From positions 6,894,768-6,958,767 of the forward strand of contig JAMKCF010000018.1 in assembly GCA_023634235.1 (NCBI GenBank): a DNA stretch of 64,000 nucleotides. The letters are read 5' to 3'. Shown here in pieces: positions 45,831 to 59,031 of the stretch; position 1 is the stretch's first letter; each line of letters opens with the position of its first letter. Origin of the DNA: Pisaster brevispinus (Eukaryota; Echinodermata; Asteroidea; Forcipulatida; Asteriidae). The notes beneath the pieces are model-generated. The model was given only the letters and a program-made list of their open reading frames with translations, was not told where the DNA came from and searched no databases. The translations under genes and the position numbers were made by a program.

Positions 45831-47814
45831 CTAGACATAAGTTTTTGTTGTATAACAAAAACAAGGTGTTCGGTGTAGACATTTTCGAGTTAGCTGAGGT
45901 AGTGTTTTCGAAGAGAAAACCGAAAAAACATAACTTAGTACGACAAATTGATACATAAAGTGAATGGTAGATTTCGTATTTGAAATAAAAAACTTTGATA
46001 AATTAAAAAACTTATGAAATATTTCCGTTTTTATAGCTCATTTTACTATCAAGACATTGAGATTCATAAGTATCAGCTAAGTTTTTGAAATTGTTACAGG
46101 CTTTTAGTTATTGTTTTGCTGGAATTGAAAGTCCTATGGGTAAAGCTGTATTCAATATAGAGGGACCACCTGATTTCAAGATCATATTGTTTGCAGGCCT
46201 CAAAACGAGGACCGGGAGTGATTATTTTCACTTAAGCTCTCAGTTTTGACCAGAATCGAAGCACACAGGGAGACACAGTTTGTGTAATCATTGGGGATGG
46301 TGCAAGTTATGTATATAACAAAATTTTGGTTCTCCGGATAAAAATTGTTTACATATTAAAGGTTAATTTAATGTAAGGATGCCATCGAGTCGTCATCATC
46401 CCGAAAATGCGGTTTCATCTACACACTCAGGTCTAAGGGTGTAACGTTTAAGGTCTCAACCCTCTTTTGGTTAATGGGATCTGATGTTTTTAAGTATTGA
46501 ATAAGCATCTTTCAGTTTCGACCAGAAGTAAAGGTCACAGAGGGTCACACTTTGTGTAAAATAATAAAAAAATACACTCAGGGTCTTTCACATGGACCAA
46601 AGATCTTGTATGTAGCAGTTATAGTTTTCCAGATGTTTTTATGTAAAAATTAAAATATTGATTTAATGTTATGACGTCATTGATGACGTAATCATGCCAA
46701 AAACCTCTGTGGTTTCATTGACACACTAAGGTCTTAGTACATGGTTAGCTTAAAGTCAAAACCCTGTTTGTTTGGTTCACGGGTTATGTTTTTTTTCCAT
46801 ACACAGTACACATACATAATATACCTGAGCGGGGATTAGCATAAATTCAATCCGATAGTTGAAAATTAAACCATGACAAAATAATGATTTTTGAAAGTAA
46901 AAAAACAAAACAAAAAACACTAGGCAAGTTCATGGATGAGACAAAAAAGGAATGCCTCCTCTTTTTAACGGTGATTTTGAAATAAAGCTTACCATTTTAA
47001 TCACCGTGTCTGAAGGGCATACTCAGAGGGCCTAGAGCGCCGTTGGCAGGCACGGTCACGTCGATCAACGTGATGTGGGTCTCGGTGTTTGATGAGATAC
47101 AAACCAATGTGGTTCTTTTTCAGTTGAAGTTTTTGTCATTTAGTCAAAGTCTTAATAATCCCTAAAGCAGGTGGACATCTCAGTAAAACCTCCTCTTTTA
47201 TTTCTTGTTTTCCATTAAGCCATCAGACGAGCACAACGGAACTAAATTCACACTGAACTTTGAATGAGTTTGGGTTTAAGTGCAGGACAACGTGTTGTTA
47301 GTACATACACGAATAAACAACGCAATGATATTCAATGGGGTTTCCAGAATTTGCACACAATGTATGGCTGCATGCTGCACGTTGTGCGGTTTTGTGTGCA
47401 CGTGATACTGGATTGGATGCCACACTGGCTGTGCGCTCGGTATTGGATTAGATTTCAACATTTTAACGCTCGTTTTCACGTAGAAATACATCTTAAAATG
47501 TATTCGTTCCCATGTACGAAATGATTAGTATTCAATGTTCTTTAGATTCAAGAAAAAAGAAAGAATTGAAAGTCCGCGGTCTTTGAGTTATGTTTGTTGT
47601 TAGAAAAAGGTGGAAATTTGAAAAAAAATAATTACTTTTAATTACCTAATAAATCATTAGATGACCTCATCATTACGTGAAAACCTCTGTTTCATCCACT
47701 AATCATGTGCAAAATGGTTGCCAAGTTTCATGACCGTACGAGCTTGGAAAAAAGCAAAACATTAGCGGACAACGTTGGTGTGTATTTTTTTTTTAGAACA
47801 AAAATAAGAATACA
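45831..47814 (+). repeat. Array unit 15, type C
   Basis: Hairpin loop GTAT. Full C body with the exon-like block near 46970. Confidence 0.85.
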
Positions 47815-49118
47815 CTAGACATAAGTTTTTGTTCCGTAACAAAAACAAGGTGTTCGGTGTAGACATTTTCGAGTAAGCAGAGGTAGTGTTTTCAAAGAGA
47901 AAACCGAAAAAACATAACTTAATACGTCAGATAATTTTTCAGAGCGGGATAAAAGCATGAACAGTTGTTTGTTAAAATGTCAAGACAAGGTCACCAACAT
48001 ATTCATTTCTGTGAAGTATGTGAAGCCCATGTTGAAAAAATTATAAAAACTCTGCCAAAGGCTTCTAGTAAAACTGTATTTTGAACTGTTTTTAACCCCC
48101 GGCAAGATGGCGATCTTAATTTTGTTTTTAACCAGACCCTTGTCAGACTGCAACATTGTTAAAATCAACTCCAAAAAAGTTGCCACTTTTAATTACAATG
48201 CACTTTCGGTTTTAACTGGAAGTAAAAGACACGTAATTTCATGCAAACAATTAAAATCGAAGACCTATATTACCTTTGTATAATCCCGCAAAAAAAGCAA
48301 CCCAGGGTCTCTTACCCATTTAACATTTAAATGACGTAGATTTCCGAGGCAGCATCTGTCACAGAGCGAGCAAATAATAAAATCCCAGAGCGGGATAAAA
48401 GCATGAACAGTTGTTTGGTATAGCGCCACCCCCGCTTGTGGAATGTTTCCGTTACGTGGGACTGTACACACAGGCTTCGTGGACTTGGAACCTTATGGTT
48501 TTCATTACGTGGGACTGTACACACAGGCTTCGTGTTGCACACACACTCACACAGGCTTCGTGGACTTTGAACCTTATGATTCATGGCGCTGAACAGTCGG
48601 CTACAGTGCTTTTATGTACGAAGATTAAATGCGCGTTAATACTAACGTTGGCTGTAACACCCAGAAGTTAAGGTCATATTGGCATCATTTCTGTGTAAAA
48701 GTTTCGGAAGGATCACAGAACTGCAATCTAATGTAAAAATTGTGATAAAATGATCAGTAGTTTTTGAGATATGAATTTTTCAAATATTCAACTTCCGGTT
48801 TGAACCGGAAGTCAAGGTCAAATGAGGTCGCGTTCAGTGTAGCGTTTTTAGAGTCATACCAGGCCTATCCGATAATGTATAGATTGTGAAAATCCACTGT
48901 GTAGTTTTGGAGTTATGATTTTTTCAAATATTAACCTTTGAATTAATGTAACTCGACAACCGATGACGTCATCATGACGAAACTAAAAATGGTTTCATCT
49001 ACTAATGAATATCTAACTATATGTGAAGTTTCAAGTTTATGTAAGCTTAGGAAGTGTGTCTTTGTTAGCGGACAATCGACGCCGAGAAGAAGAAGTAGAA
49101 GTAAAAAAAAAAAAAAAA
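47815..49118 (+). repeat. Array unit 16, type A
   Basis: Ends in a plain A-tract of about 16. Confidence 0.85.
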
Positions 49119-50716
49119 CTAGACTTAAATTTTTGTTGCATAACAAAAACAAGGTGTTCGGTGTAGACATTTTCGAGTTGGCAGAGGTAGTGTTTTCAAA
49201 GAGAAAACCGAAAAAACATAACTTAGTACGACAGATAAAATTTCAGAGCGGGATAAAAGCATGAACAGATGTTTGTTAAAATGTCAAGACAAGGTCACCA
49301 ACATTTTCATTGTTGTGAAGTGGAGCCCATGTTGAAACAATTATAAAAACTCTGCCAAAGGCTTCTAATAAAACTGTATTTTGAACTGTTTTTAACCTGC
49401 CGCCATATGGCGCTCTTATTTTTTTTTTTAACCAGACCCTTGTCAGACTGCAACATCGTTAAAATCAACTCCAAAAAAATTGCCACTTTTAATTACAATG
49501 CACTTTCGGTTTTAACTGGAAGTAGAGGACACGTAATTTCATGCAAACAATTAAAATCGAAGACCTATATTACCTTTGTATAATCCCGCAAAAAGCAACC
49601 CAGGGTCTCTTATCCTCGAATTGATGGGATATTTCAAAGATTTAACATTTAAATGACGTAGATTTCCGAGGCAGCATCTGTCACAGAGCGAGCAAATAAT
49701 AAAATACCAGAGCGGGATAAAAGCATGAACGGTTGTTTGGTATAGCGCCACCCCCCGCTTGTGAAATGTTTCCGTTACGTGGGACTGTACACACAGGCTT
49801 CGTGGACTTTGAACCTTATGAGTTTCCATTACGTGGGACTGTTTACACACAGGCTTCGTGTTGCACACACAGGCTTCGTGGACTTTGAACCTTATGATTC
49901 ATTGTGCTGAACAGTCGTCTACAGCGCTTTTCTATGTACAAAGATTAAATGCGCGTTAATACTAACGTTGGCTGTAACACCCAGAAGTTAAGGTCATATT
50001 GGCATCATTTCTGTGCAAAAGTTTCGGAAGGATCACAGAACTACAATCTGATGTAAAAATTGTGATAAAATGATCAGTAGTTTTTGAGATATGAATTTTT
50101 TTAATATTCAACTTCCGGTTTGAACCGGAAGTCAAGGTCAAATGAGGTCGCGTTTAGTGTAGCGCTCTTAGAGTTATACCAGGCCTATCCGATGATGTAT
50201 AGATTGTGAAAATCCATTATGTAGTTTTCGAGTTACGATTTTTTCAAGTATTAAACTTTGATTTAATGTAACTCGACACCAGATGACGTCATCATGACAT
50301 CACTAAGGCGGTGTCTTCTACTCATACATATCTAACTATGTGTCAAGTTTAAAGGTTGTGTGAGCTTGGAAAGTGCGTCTTTGTTGGCGGACAATCGCGG
50401 GGGATAAGAAGAAGAAGAACAAGAAGAAGTATTAAAAAAAAAAAAAACGGAACAAAAACAAGAGGTGTTCCGGGCGGATTGCCCGAACACCTAAAAAAAA
50501 AAAAACGAACAATAAGAAGAGGTCTTCGGACTTTTGTCCGAACACCTAAAAAAAAACCCGAACAATAAGAAGAGGTCTTCGGACTTGTGTCCGAACACCT
50601 AAAAAAAAAAAAACCGGAACAAAAACAAGAGGTGTTCCGGGCGGATTGCCCGAACACCTAAAAAAAAACCGGAACAAAAATAAGAGGTGTTCCGGGCGGA
50701 TTGCCCGAACACCTAA
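49119..50716 (+). repeat. Array unit 17, type A with five terminal hairpins
   Basis: A-type body followed by the longest hairpin run of the main array (50463-50714). Confidence 0.85.
50463..50714 (+). repeat. Five tandem short hairpins
   Basis: At 50463-50492, 50520-50547, 50573-50600, 50630-50659 and 50684-50714. Numbers 1, 4 and 5 have GTTCCGGGC/GCCCGAAC stems; 2 and 3 have CTTCGGAC/GTCCGAAC. Each is preceded by A(n)-C(C)GGAAC or CGAAC and a short A-rich spacer, and followed by another A-tract or the next unit start. Confidence 0.9.
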
Positions 50717-52272
50717 CTAGACATAAGAATTTGTTTGATAACAAATTCGAGGTGTTCGGATTCAAGTAAAGCTGACTGAAGTGATCGTGAGCTGTGCTGT
50801 TTGTTATTGTGAAAACAGAATGAACAGCTATTAAATAATGTTTTTTAAAGCGTTTTACAGAACTTCCAGTTTAGACAGGTTAAAAGGTCAAGACAAGGTT
50901 ACCAACTTATTCATTTTTGTGAAGTATGTGGAGCCCATGTTGAACATTTATAAAAACTCTGCAAAAGGCTTCTATTAAAACTGTATTTTGAACTGTTTTA
51001 ACCTGCCGCCAGATGGCGCTCTTAAATCTTGTTTTGTTTTAACCAGACCCTTGTCAGACTACAACATCGTTAAAATCAACTCCAAAAAAGTTGCACACTT
51101 TTTGGTTCACGAGTTATGTTTTTTTCCATACACAGTACATATTCATATATACCTAAACGGGGATTAGCATCAATTCAATCCGACAGTTGAAAATTAAACC
51201 ATGACAAAATAATGATTTTTGAAAGTAAAAAAACAAAACAAAAAACACTAGGCAAGTTCATGGATGAAACATATCAACATTATTGTAGACAAAAAAGAAA
51301 TGCCCCCTCTTTTTAACGGTGATTTTGAAATAAAGCTTACCATGTTTATCACCGTGTCTGAAGGGCATACTCAGAGGGCCTAGAGCGCCTTTGGCAGGCA
51401 TGGTCACGTCGATCAACGTGACGTGGGTCTCGGTGTTTGATTAGAAACAAACCAATGTCGTTCTTTTTCGGTTGAAGTTTTTGTCATTTAGTCAAAGTCA
51501 TACAAATCCCTAAAGCAGGTGGACATCTCAGTAAAACCTCCTCTTTTATTCCTTGTTTTCCATTAAGCCATCAGACGAGCACAGCGGAACTAAATTCACA
51601 CTGAACTTTGAATGAGTTTGAGTTTTTTATGTGCGGGACATGTGTTGTTACAATGTACAAGAATAAGCAACGCAATGATACATTTCCGTTGTGTGGAACC
51701 ATATGCACAGGCTTCGTGGACTTTGAACCTTATGAATAATGGAGCGGACAGTCAGTTACAGCGCTTTTCTCCATACACACATAAACTGCGGTTAATACTA
51801 ATTTTGGCTATAACACCCATTTAGGACCAGAAGTTAAGGTCATATTGGCATCATTTCTGTGCAAAAGTTTCGGAAGGATCACAGATCTACAATCTGATGT
51901 AAAAATTGTGATGAAATGATCAGTAAATTTTGAGATATGAATTTTTAAAATATTCAACTTCCGGTTTGAACCGGAAGTCAAGGTCAAATGAGGTCGCATT
52001 CAGTGTAGCGTTTTTAGAGTCATACCAGGCCTATCCGATGATGTATAGATTGTGAAAATCCATTGTGTTGTTTTGGAGTTATGATTTTTTCAAATATTAA
52101 ACTTTGATTTAACGTAACTCGACACCTGATGACGTCATCATGACGAAACCCAAAATGGTTTCATCTACTAATGAATATCTAACTATGTTTAAAGTTTCAA
52201 GTTTATGTGAGCTTAGGAAGTGTGTCTTTGTAAGCGGACAATCGACGGCGAGAAGAAGCTGAAGAAGTAAAA
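50717..52272 (+). repeat. Array unit 18, type B
   Basis: First of a run of three B units of 1556-1564 bp; almost identical to unit 19. Confidence 0.9.
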
Positions 52273-53829
52273 CTAGACATAAGAATTTGTTTGATAACAA
52301 ATTCGAGGTGTTCGGATTCAAGTAAAGCTGACTGGAGTGATCGTGAGCTGTGCCGTTTGTTATTGTGAAAACAGAATGAATAGCTATTAAATAATGTTTT
52401 TTAAAGCGTTTTACAGAACTTCCAGTTTAGACAGGTTAAAAGGTCAAGACAAGGTCACCAACATATTCATTTTTGTGAAGTATGTGGAGCCCATGTTGAA
52501 ACAATTATACAAACTCTGCAAAAGGCTTCTATTAAAACTGTATTTTGAACTGTTTTAACCTGCCGCCAGATGGCGCTCTTAAATCTTGTTTTGTTTTAAC
52601 CAGACCCTTGTCAGACTACAACATCGTTAAAATCAACTCCAAAAAAGTTGCACACTTTTTGGTTCACGAGTTATGTTTTTTTCCATACACAGTACATATT
52701 CATATATACCTAAACGGGGATTAGCATCAATTCAATCCGACAGTTGAAAATTAAACCATGACAAAATAATGATTTTTGAAAGTAAAAAAACAAAACAAAA
52801 AACACTAGGCAAGTTCATGGATGAAACATATCAACATTATTGTAGACAAAAAAGAAATGCCCCCTCTTTTTAACGGTGATTTTGAAATAAAGCTTACCAT
52901 GTTTATCACCGTGTCTGAAGGGCATACTCAGAGGGCCTAGAGCGCCTTTGGCAGGCATGGTCACGTCGATCAACGTGACGTGGGTCTCGGTGTTTGATTA
53001 GAAACAAACCAATGTCGTTCTTTTTCGGTTGAAGTTTTTGTCATTTAGTCAAAGTCATACAAATCCCTAAAGCAGGTGGACATCTCAGTAAAACCTCCTC
53101 TTTTATTCCTTGTTTTCCATTAAGCCATCAGACGAGCACAGCGGAACTAAATTCACACTGAACTTTGAATGAGTTTGAGTTTTTTATGTGCGGGACATGT
53201 GTTGTTACAATGTACAAGAATAAGCAACGCAATGATACATTTCCGTTGTGTGGAACTATATGCACAGGCTTCGTGGACTTTGAACCTTATGAATAATGGA
53301 GCGGACAGTCAGTTACAGCGCTTTTCTCCATACACACATAAACTGCGGTTAATACTAATTTTGGCTATAACACCCATTTAGGACCAGAAGTTAAGGTCAT
53401 ATTGGCATCATTTCTGTGCAAAAGTTTCGGAAGGATCACAGATCTACAATCTGATGTAAAAATTGTGATGAAATGATCAGTAAATTTTGAGATATGAATT
53501 TTTAAAATATTCAACTTCCGGTTTGAACCGGAAGTCAAGGTCAAATGAGGTCGCATTCAGTGTAGCGTTTTTAGAGTCATACCAGGCCTATCCGATGATG
53601 TATAGATTGTGAAAATCCATTGTGTTGTTTTGGAGTTATGATTTTTTCAAATATTAAACTTTGATTTAACGTAACTCGACACCTGATGACGTCATCATGA
53701 CGAAACCCAAAATGGTTTCATCTACTAATGAATATCTAACTATGTTTAAAGTTTCAAGTTTATGTGAGCTTAGGAAGTGTGTCTTTGTAAGCGGACAATC
53801 GACGGCGAGAAGAAGCTGAAGAAGTAAAA
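52273..53829 (+). repeat. Array unit 19, type B
   Basis: Differs from unit 18 at only a few bases, so the duplication is recent. Confidence 0.9.
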
Positions 53830-55393
53830 CTAGACATAAGAATTTGTTTGATAACAAATTCGAGGTGTTCGGATTCAAGTAAAGCTGACTGGAGTGATCG
53901 TGAGCTGTGTTGTTTGTTATTGTGAAAACAGAATGAATAGCTATTAAATAATGTTTTTTAAAGCGTTTTACAGAACTTCCAGTTTAGACAGGTTAAAAGG
54001 TCAAGACAAGGTCACCAACATATTCATTTTTGTGAAGTATGTGGAGCCCATGTTGAAACAATTATACAAACTCTGCAAAAGGCTTCTATTAAAACTGTTT
54101 TTTGAACTGTTTTAACCTGCCGCCAGATGGCGCTTTTAAATCTTATTTATTTTAACCAGACCCTTGTCAGACTACAACATCGTTAAAATCAACTCCAAAA
54201 AAGTTGCACACTTTTTGGTTCACGATTTATGTTTTTTTTCCGTACACAGTACATATTCATAATATACCTGAGCGGGGATTAGCATCAATTCAATCCGATA
54301 GTTGAAAATTAAACCATGACAAAATAATGATTTTTGAAAGTAAAAAACAAAACAAAAAACACAAGGCAAGTTCATGGATGAAACATATCAACATTATTGT
54401 AGACAAAAAGGGAATGCCCCCTCTTTTTTACGGTGATTTTGATATAAAGCTTACCATTTTAATCACCGTGTCTGAAGGGCATACTCAGAGGGCCTAGAGC
54501 GCCTTTGGCAGGCATGGTCACGTCGATCAACGTGACGTGGGTCTCGGTGTTTGATGAGAAACAAGCCAGTGTCGTTCTTTTTCAGTTGAAGTTTTTGTCA
54601 TTTAGTCAAAGTCATACAAATCCCTAAAGCAGGTGGACATCTCAGTAAAACCTCCTCTTTTATTCCTTGTTTTCCATTAAGCCAACAGACGAGCACAGCG
54701 GAACTAAATTCACACTGAACTTTGATTGAGTTTGAGTTTTTTTATGTGCGGGCCACGTGTTGTTACAACGTACAAGAATAAGCAACGCAATGATACATTT
54801 CCGTTGTGTGGGACTATATGCACAGGCTTCGTGGACTTTGAACCTTATTAATATCGGAGCGGACAGTCAGTTACGGCGCTTTTCTCTATACACGAATTAA
54901 CTGCGGTTAATACTAGCATTGGCTGTAACACCCATTTAGGACCAGAAGTTAAGGTCATATTGTCATAATTTCTGTGCAAAAGTTTCGGAAGGACCACAGA
55001 ACTACAATCTGATGTAAAAATTATGATGAAATGATTAGTAGTTTTTGAGATATGAATTTTTTTAATATTCAACTTCCGGTTTGAACCGGAAGTCAAGGTC
55101 AAATGAGGTCGCGTTTAGTGTAGCGTTTTTAGAGTCATACCAGGCCTATCCGATGATGTATAGATTGTGAAAATCCATTGTGTTGTTTTGGAGTTATGAT
55201 TTTTTCAAATATTAAACTTTGATTTAACGTAACTCGACACCTGATGACGTCATCGAAACGAAACCAAAAATGGTTTCATCTACTAATGAATATCTAACTA
55301 TGTTTAAAGTTTCAAGTTTATGTGAGTTTAGGAAGTGTGTCTTTGTTAGCGGACAATCGACGGCGAGAAGAAGCTGAAGAAGTAAAAAAAAAA
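53830..55393 (+). repeat. Array unit 20, type B
   Basis: Same layout, more diverged in the second half. Confidence 0.85.
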
Positions 55394-57011
55394 CTAGACA
55401 TAAGTTTTTGTTCCGTAACAAAAACAAGGTGTTCGGTGTAGACATTTTCGAGTAAGCAGAGGTAGTGTTTTCAAAGAGAAAACCGAAAAAACATAACTTA
55501 ATACGTCAGATAATATTTCAGAGCGGGATAAAAGCATGAACAGTTGTTTGTTAAAATGTCAAGACAAGGTCACCAACATATTCATTTCTGTGAAGTATGT
55601 GAAGCCCATGTTGAAAAAATTATAAAAACTCTGCCGAAGGCTTCTAGTAAAACTGTATTTTGAACTGTTTTTAACCCACCGCAAGATGGCGATCTTAATT
55701 TTGTTTTTAACCAGACCCTTGTCAGACTGCAACATTGTTAAAATCAACTCCAAAAAAGTTGCCACTTTTAATTACAATGCACTTTCGGTTTTAACTGGAA
55801 GTAAAAGACACGTAATTTCATGCAAACAATTAAAATCGAAGACCTATATTACCTTTGTATAATCCCGCAAAAAAAGCAACCCAGGGTCTCTTACCCATTT
55901 AACATTTAAATGACGTAGATTTCCGAGGCAGCATCTGTCACAGAGCGAGCAAATAATAAAATCCCAGGCTTATTATGGAGAAGTGTGGTGTTCACCGAGA
56001 TTCTGGCGAGATGCTTCTTGCTATTATTGATGATGGCGATAGTCGACCATGGGTTATTTTCACAAAACAAAGTCTTTCTTTGCTACGCGCAGAAAGTCTA
56101 GCTTAGTAGAATTGGTCATCAGCCCCAAAAGAATCATGTGATGTGCAGTTAGATGTACGTTTCCGGTTTTATGCAAATGTTCGCTTAGCTAGTAAATGTG
56201 CTAAGCGATAATTTCCCCTGAAACAGCTTTATGAAGATAGCTTCTGAACATTGACGGAACGTAACATTCATTATAACTATAGTCAGACATCTTAGCCCAA
56301 CTTTACATAACTGTGAAGTGAACAATAATATTGATTACAAATGTTTACAAAACAGTATTAATGGGGCACCAATCACAACAATGCGGAGTCAAATGCATTT
56401 TGGTAACCTATCGTATTTCTGCTAAGTAACATTTTCTGTGCTGAGCATCTTTCTCTTTCTCTTCGTGGACTTTGAACCTTATGAATAATGGAGCGGACAA
56501 TCAGTTACAGCGCTTTTCTCCATACACGAATTAACTGCGGTTAATTCTAGCATTGGCTGTAACACCCATTTAGGACCAGAAGTTAAGGTCATATTGGCAT
56601 CATTTCTGTGCAAAAGTTTCGGAAGGATAACAGAACTACAATCTGATGTAAAAATTATGATGAAATGATCAGTAGTTTTTGAGATACGAATTTTTTAAAT
56701 ATTCAACTTCCGGTTTGAACCGGAAGTCAAGGTCAAATGAGGTCGCGTTCAGTGTAGCGTTTTTAGAGTTATACCAGGCCTACCCGATGATGTATAGATT
56801 GTGATAATCCATTGTGTAGTTTTGGAGTTATGATTTTTTCAAATATTAAAATTTGATTTAACGTAACTCGACACCTGATGACGTCATCATGACGTTACTG
56901 AAGCAGTTTCATCTCCTAATAAATATCTAACTATATGTGAAGTTTCAAGTTCATATGAGCTTAGAAAGGGTGCTTTTGTTAGCGGACAAGGGACGCTGAG
57001 AAGAAGAAGAA
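55394..57011 (+). repeat. Array unit 21, type A with replaced middle
   Basis: A-type up to about 55967 and again from 56462. The second GAGCGGGA block and the GTGGGACTGTACAC repeats are replaced by unrelated sequence. Confidence 0.8.
55968..56461. other. Unrelated 494-bp segment inside unit 21
   Basis: Sequence not seen elsewhere in the window, no terminal repeats or target duplication found. It may be an insertion with a deletion, or an ancestral middle part lost from other units. Confidence 0.55.
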
Positions 57012-59031
57012 CTAGAGATTGAGAGTTTGTGTACAAACTCACGGTGTTCGGCTTTAACGTAGTGACTGCGTAGTTGAAAATAAGTTCACTATTGCGCGCA
57101 GGTATTTTGTCTCCTTGTGCTGTGCTGACGGGCAAAATATTTACTTGTAGCTTTTGTTAATCTTTATGCAAGATCATAGCATGAAGGTTTTAACTTCCGG
57201 TTTTGACAGGAACTAAAGGTCAACTGAGGTCACACTTTGTACAAGATATCTAGAATTGCCAAAAAGCTTTATTATTTTCAAAAAAATTGCATTATTTTCA
57301 CAAAAAAGACTGCATCACAAATTTCAAGTTTCAACAACGTAAAAGGTTATATTTACGCATTTTATTAGTAGTATACAAGCAGGATTCTCCACAGGGTGAA
57401 CAATGTACAATAATAATATCTCTCATGATAGCGCAGGGTTGACTTAATTATTGAGTCTTGGAGACAAGTTTCCGTTCATCGACTAAAAATGTAGTCAGGA
57501 TGCCCTGCGACACAGAGAAAAATGCACGCGAAATGCCGTTACGAAATAGCCGACTTCTGGGTACCAGTCGCTGCACACTATTAACGGTGGCTTGTGCATG
57601 TGTACAGTCGTGATTCTGTTGCGCGGGCGCTCGACGATTTTGTCCGGGCGCTACATTTTTTGAACGGGCGCATTTGGTATTTTGAGAATTTTGGACGGAC
57701 GCTGTTTTTTAGTACGCATGGTATGTGAGACAGATGTAGGGAAATCTCAGAAGTTTGTGTACCCAATATAGCAAGATCACTAGCATTAATAACTACATAC
57801 ACACTTGTTATATTGCAATTACATCGTTAAAGAAGCTTACTACGAGAAAATAATGAGTAATGAAAAATGAAAAAAAGCCTCATGTCATTTCAAAAATGCC
57901 CGGACGCAAATCTATAACTTTCATTCTCATGGCCTAATGATTATTAATGTACCACGTTTCATTTATAAGATACACATTTTTATATGTGCAAACTTACACT
58001 TCCGGTTTGGACCGGAAGTGAAGGTCAAATGGGGTCACACATTGTAAACATTTGTAGAATCGTCTAAGGGTTTTAAAATCACGTAATTATATTAACAAAA
58101 ACATTTAAGTAAATGAGATACGATTTTTTACTTACAAAATTTCAACTTCCGGTTTCGACCGGAAGTAAAGATCAAATGGGGTCATACTGTGTGTAAGAAG
58201 TGTTTTATACCTCAAGAGCTTTTATATGGTACAATTATCATGTATGTAGCATATATGGTTCTTGAGATATGATTATTTTAACATAAAACTTCAATTTAAT
58301 GTAATGACGTCATCGATGACGTCATCATTCCAAAAATTGTTTTTTGTCATGTACACACTGTGGTCTAGGTAATTGGTAAGTTTCAAGTCGGTACAAGCTT
58401 TAGTTTTGGAGATAGCAAAATAAAAAAAATTTCGACCTCGTCTACGATTTTCGTTGTGACGTAGCTATGACGTCACGTATTATATTTCTAGAATGCTCGT
58501 AAGCTAAACAAAATATTACTCATTGAAAGTTTTTTCATATTTTGCTTCACTTAGGCTCCAGAGCCCCAAATAACATTATTTGTACCTTTAACTTCCGGTT
58601 TCGACCGGAAGTAAATGTCAAATGAGGTCACGATTTGCATACAATTTGTACAACGTTACAAGACCATTCATATGAATTAAATATCTTGTATGTAGCATCT
58701 ATGGTTCTCAAGATATGAAATTTTCAAATTATTTAAGGTTTTTAACGTAATGACGTCATCAATGACGTCATTATTCCAAAAAAGTTGCGGTTTCATCTAC
58801 TCACTAAGATCTTTAAACATGGTAAGTTTCAAGTTTCAAATCATTTTCATTATTGAGTTAATCGACCGACAATTTTCGAAGAAAGAAGACGACGAAAAAA
58901 AAGAAAGAAACGGAACAATTACAATAGTTGTTCGGCTGGCGGCCGAACACCTAAAAAAAAACGAACAATAAGAAGAGGTCTTCGGACTTTTGTCCGAACA
59001 CCTAATTAAGAAAAAAAAAAACGAACAATAA
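57012..59031 (+). repeat. Array unit 22, type E
   Basis: Starts CTAGAGATTGAGAG; hairpin GAGTTTG-TGTA-CAAACTC, then ACGGTGTTCGG. Four ETS-like modules (57191, 57994, 58145, 58590) and CRE pairs near 58305 and 58752. Two short hairpins, 58925-58952 and 58975-59003. Confidence 0.9.
58144..58330 (+). promoter_or_regulatory. ETS-like pair, DR4-like site and double CRE, E type
   Basis: ACTTCCGGT...ACCGGAAGT, then GATCA-AATG-GGGTCA, and about 135 bp later TGACGTCATCGATGACGTCA. The order is the same as in types A-C though the spacer sequence has diverged. Confidence 0.4.

Noticed and set aside
57581..57802. 73-residue frame repeated at 59626-59847
   Set aside because: Conserved only because the E units are duplicated; no domain, and the old E-like copy does not keep it.
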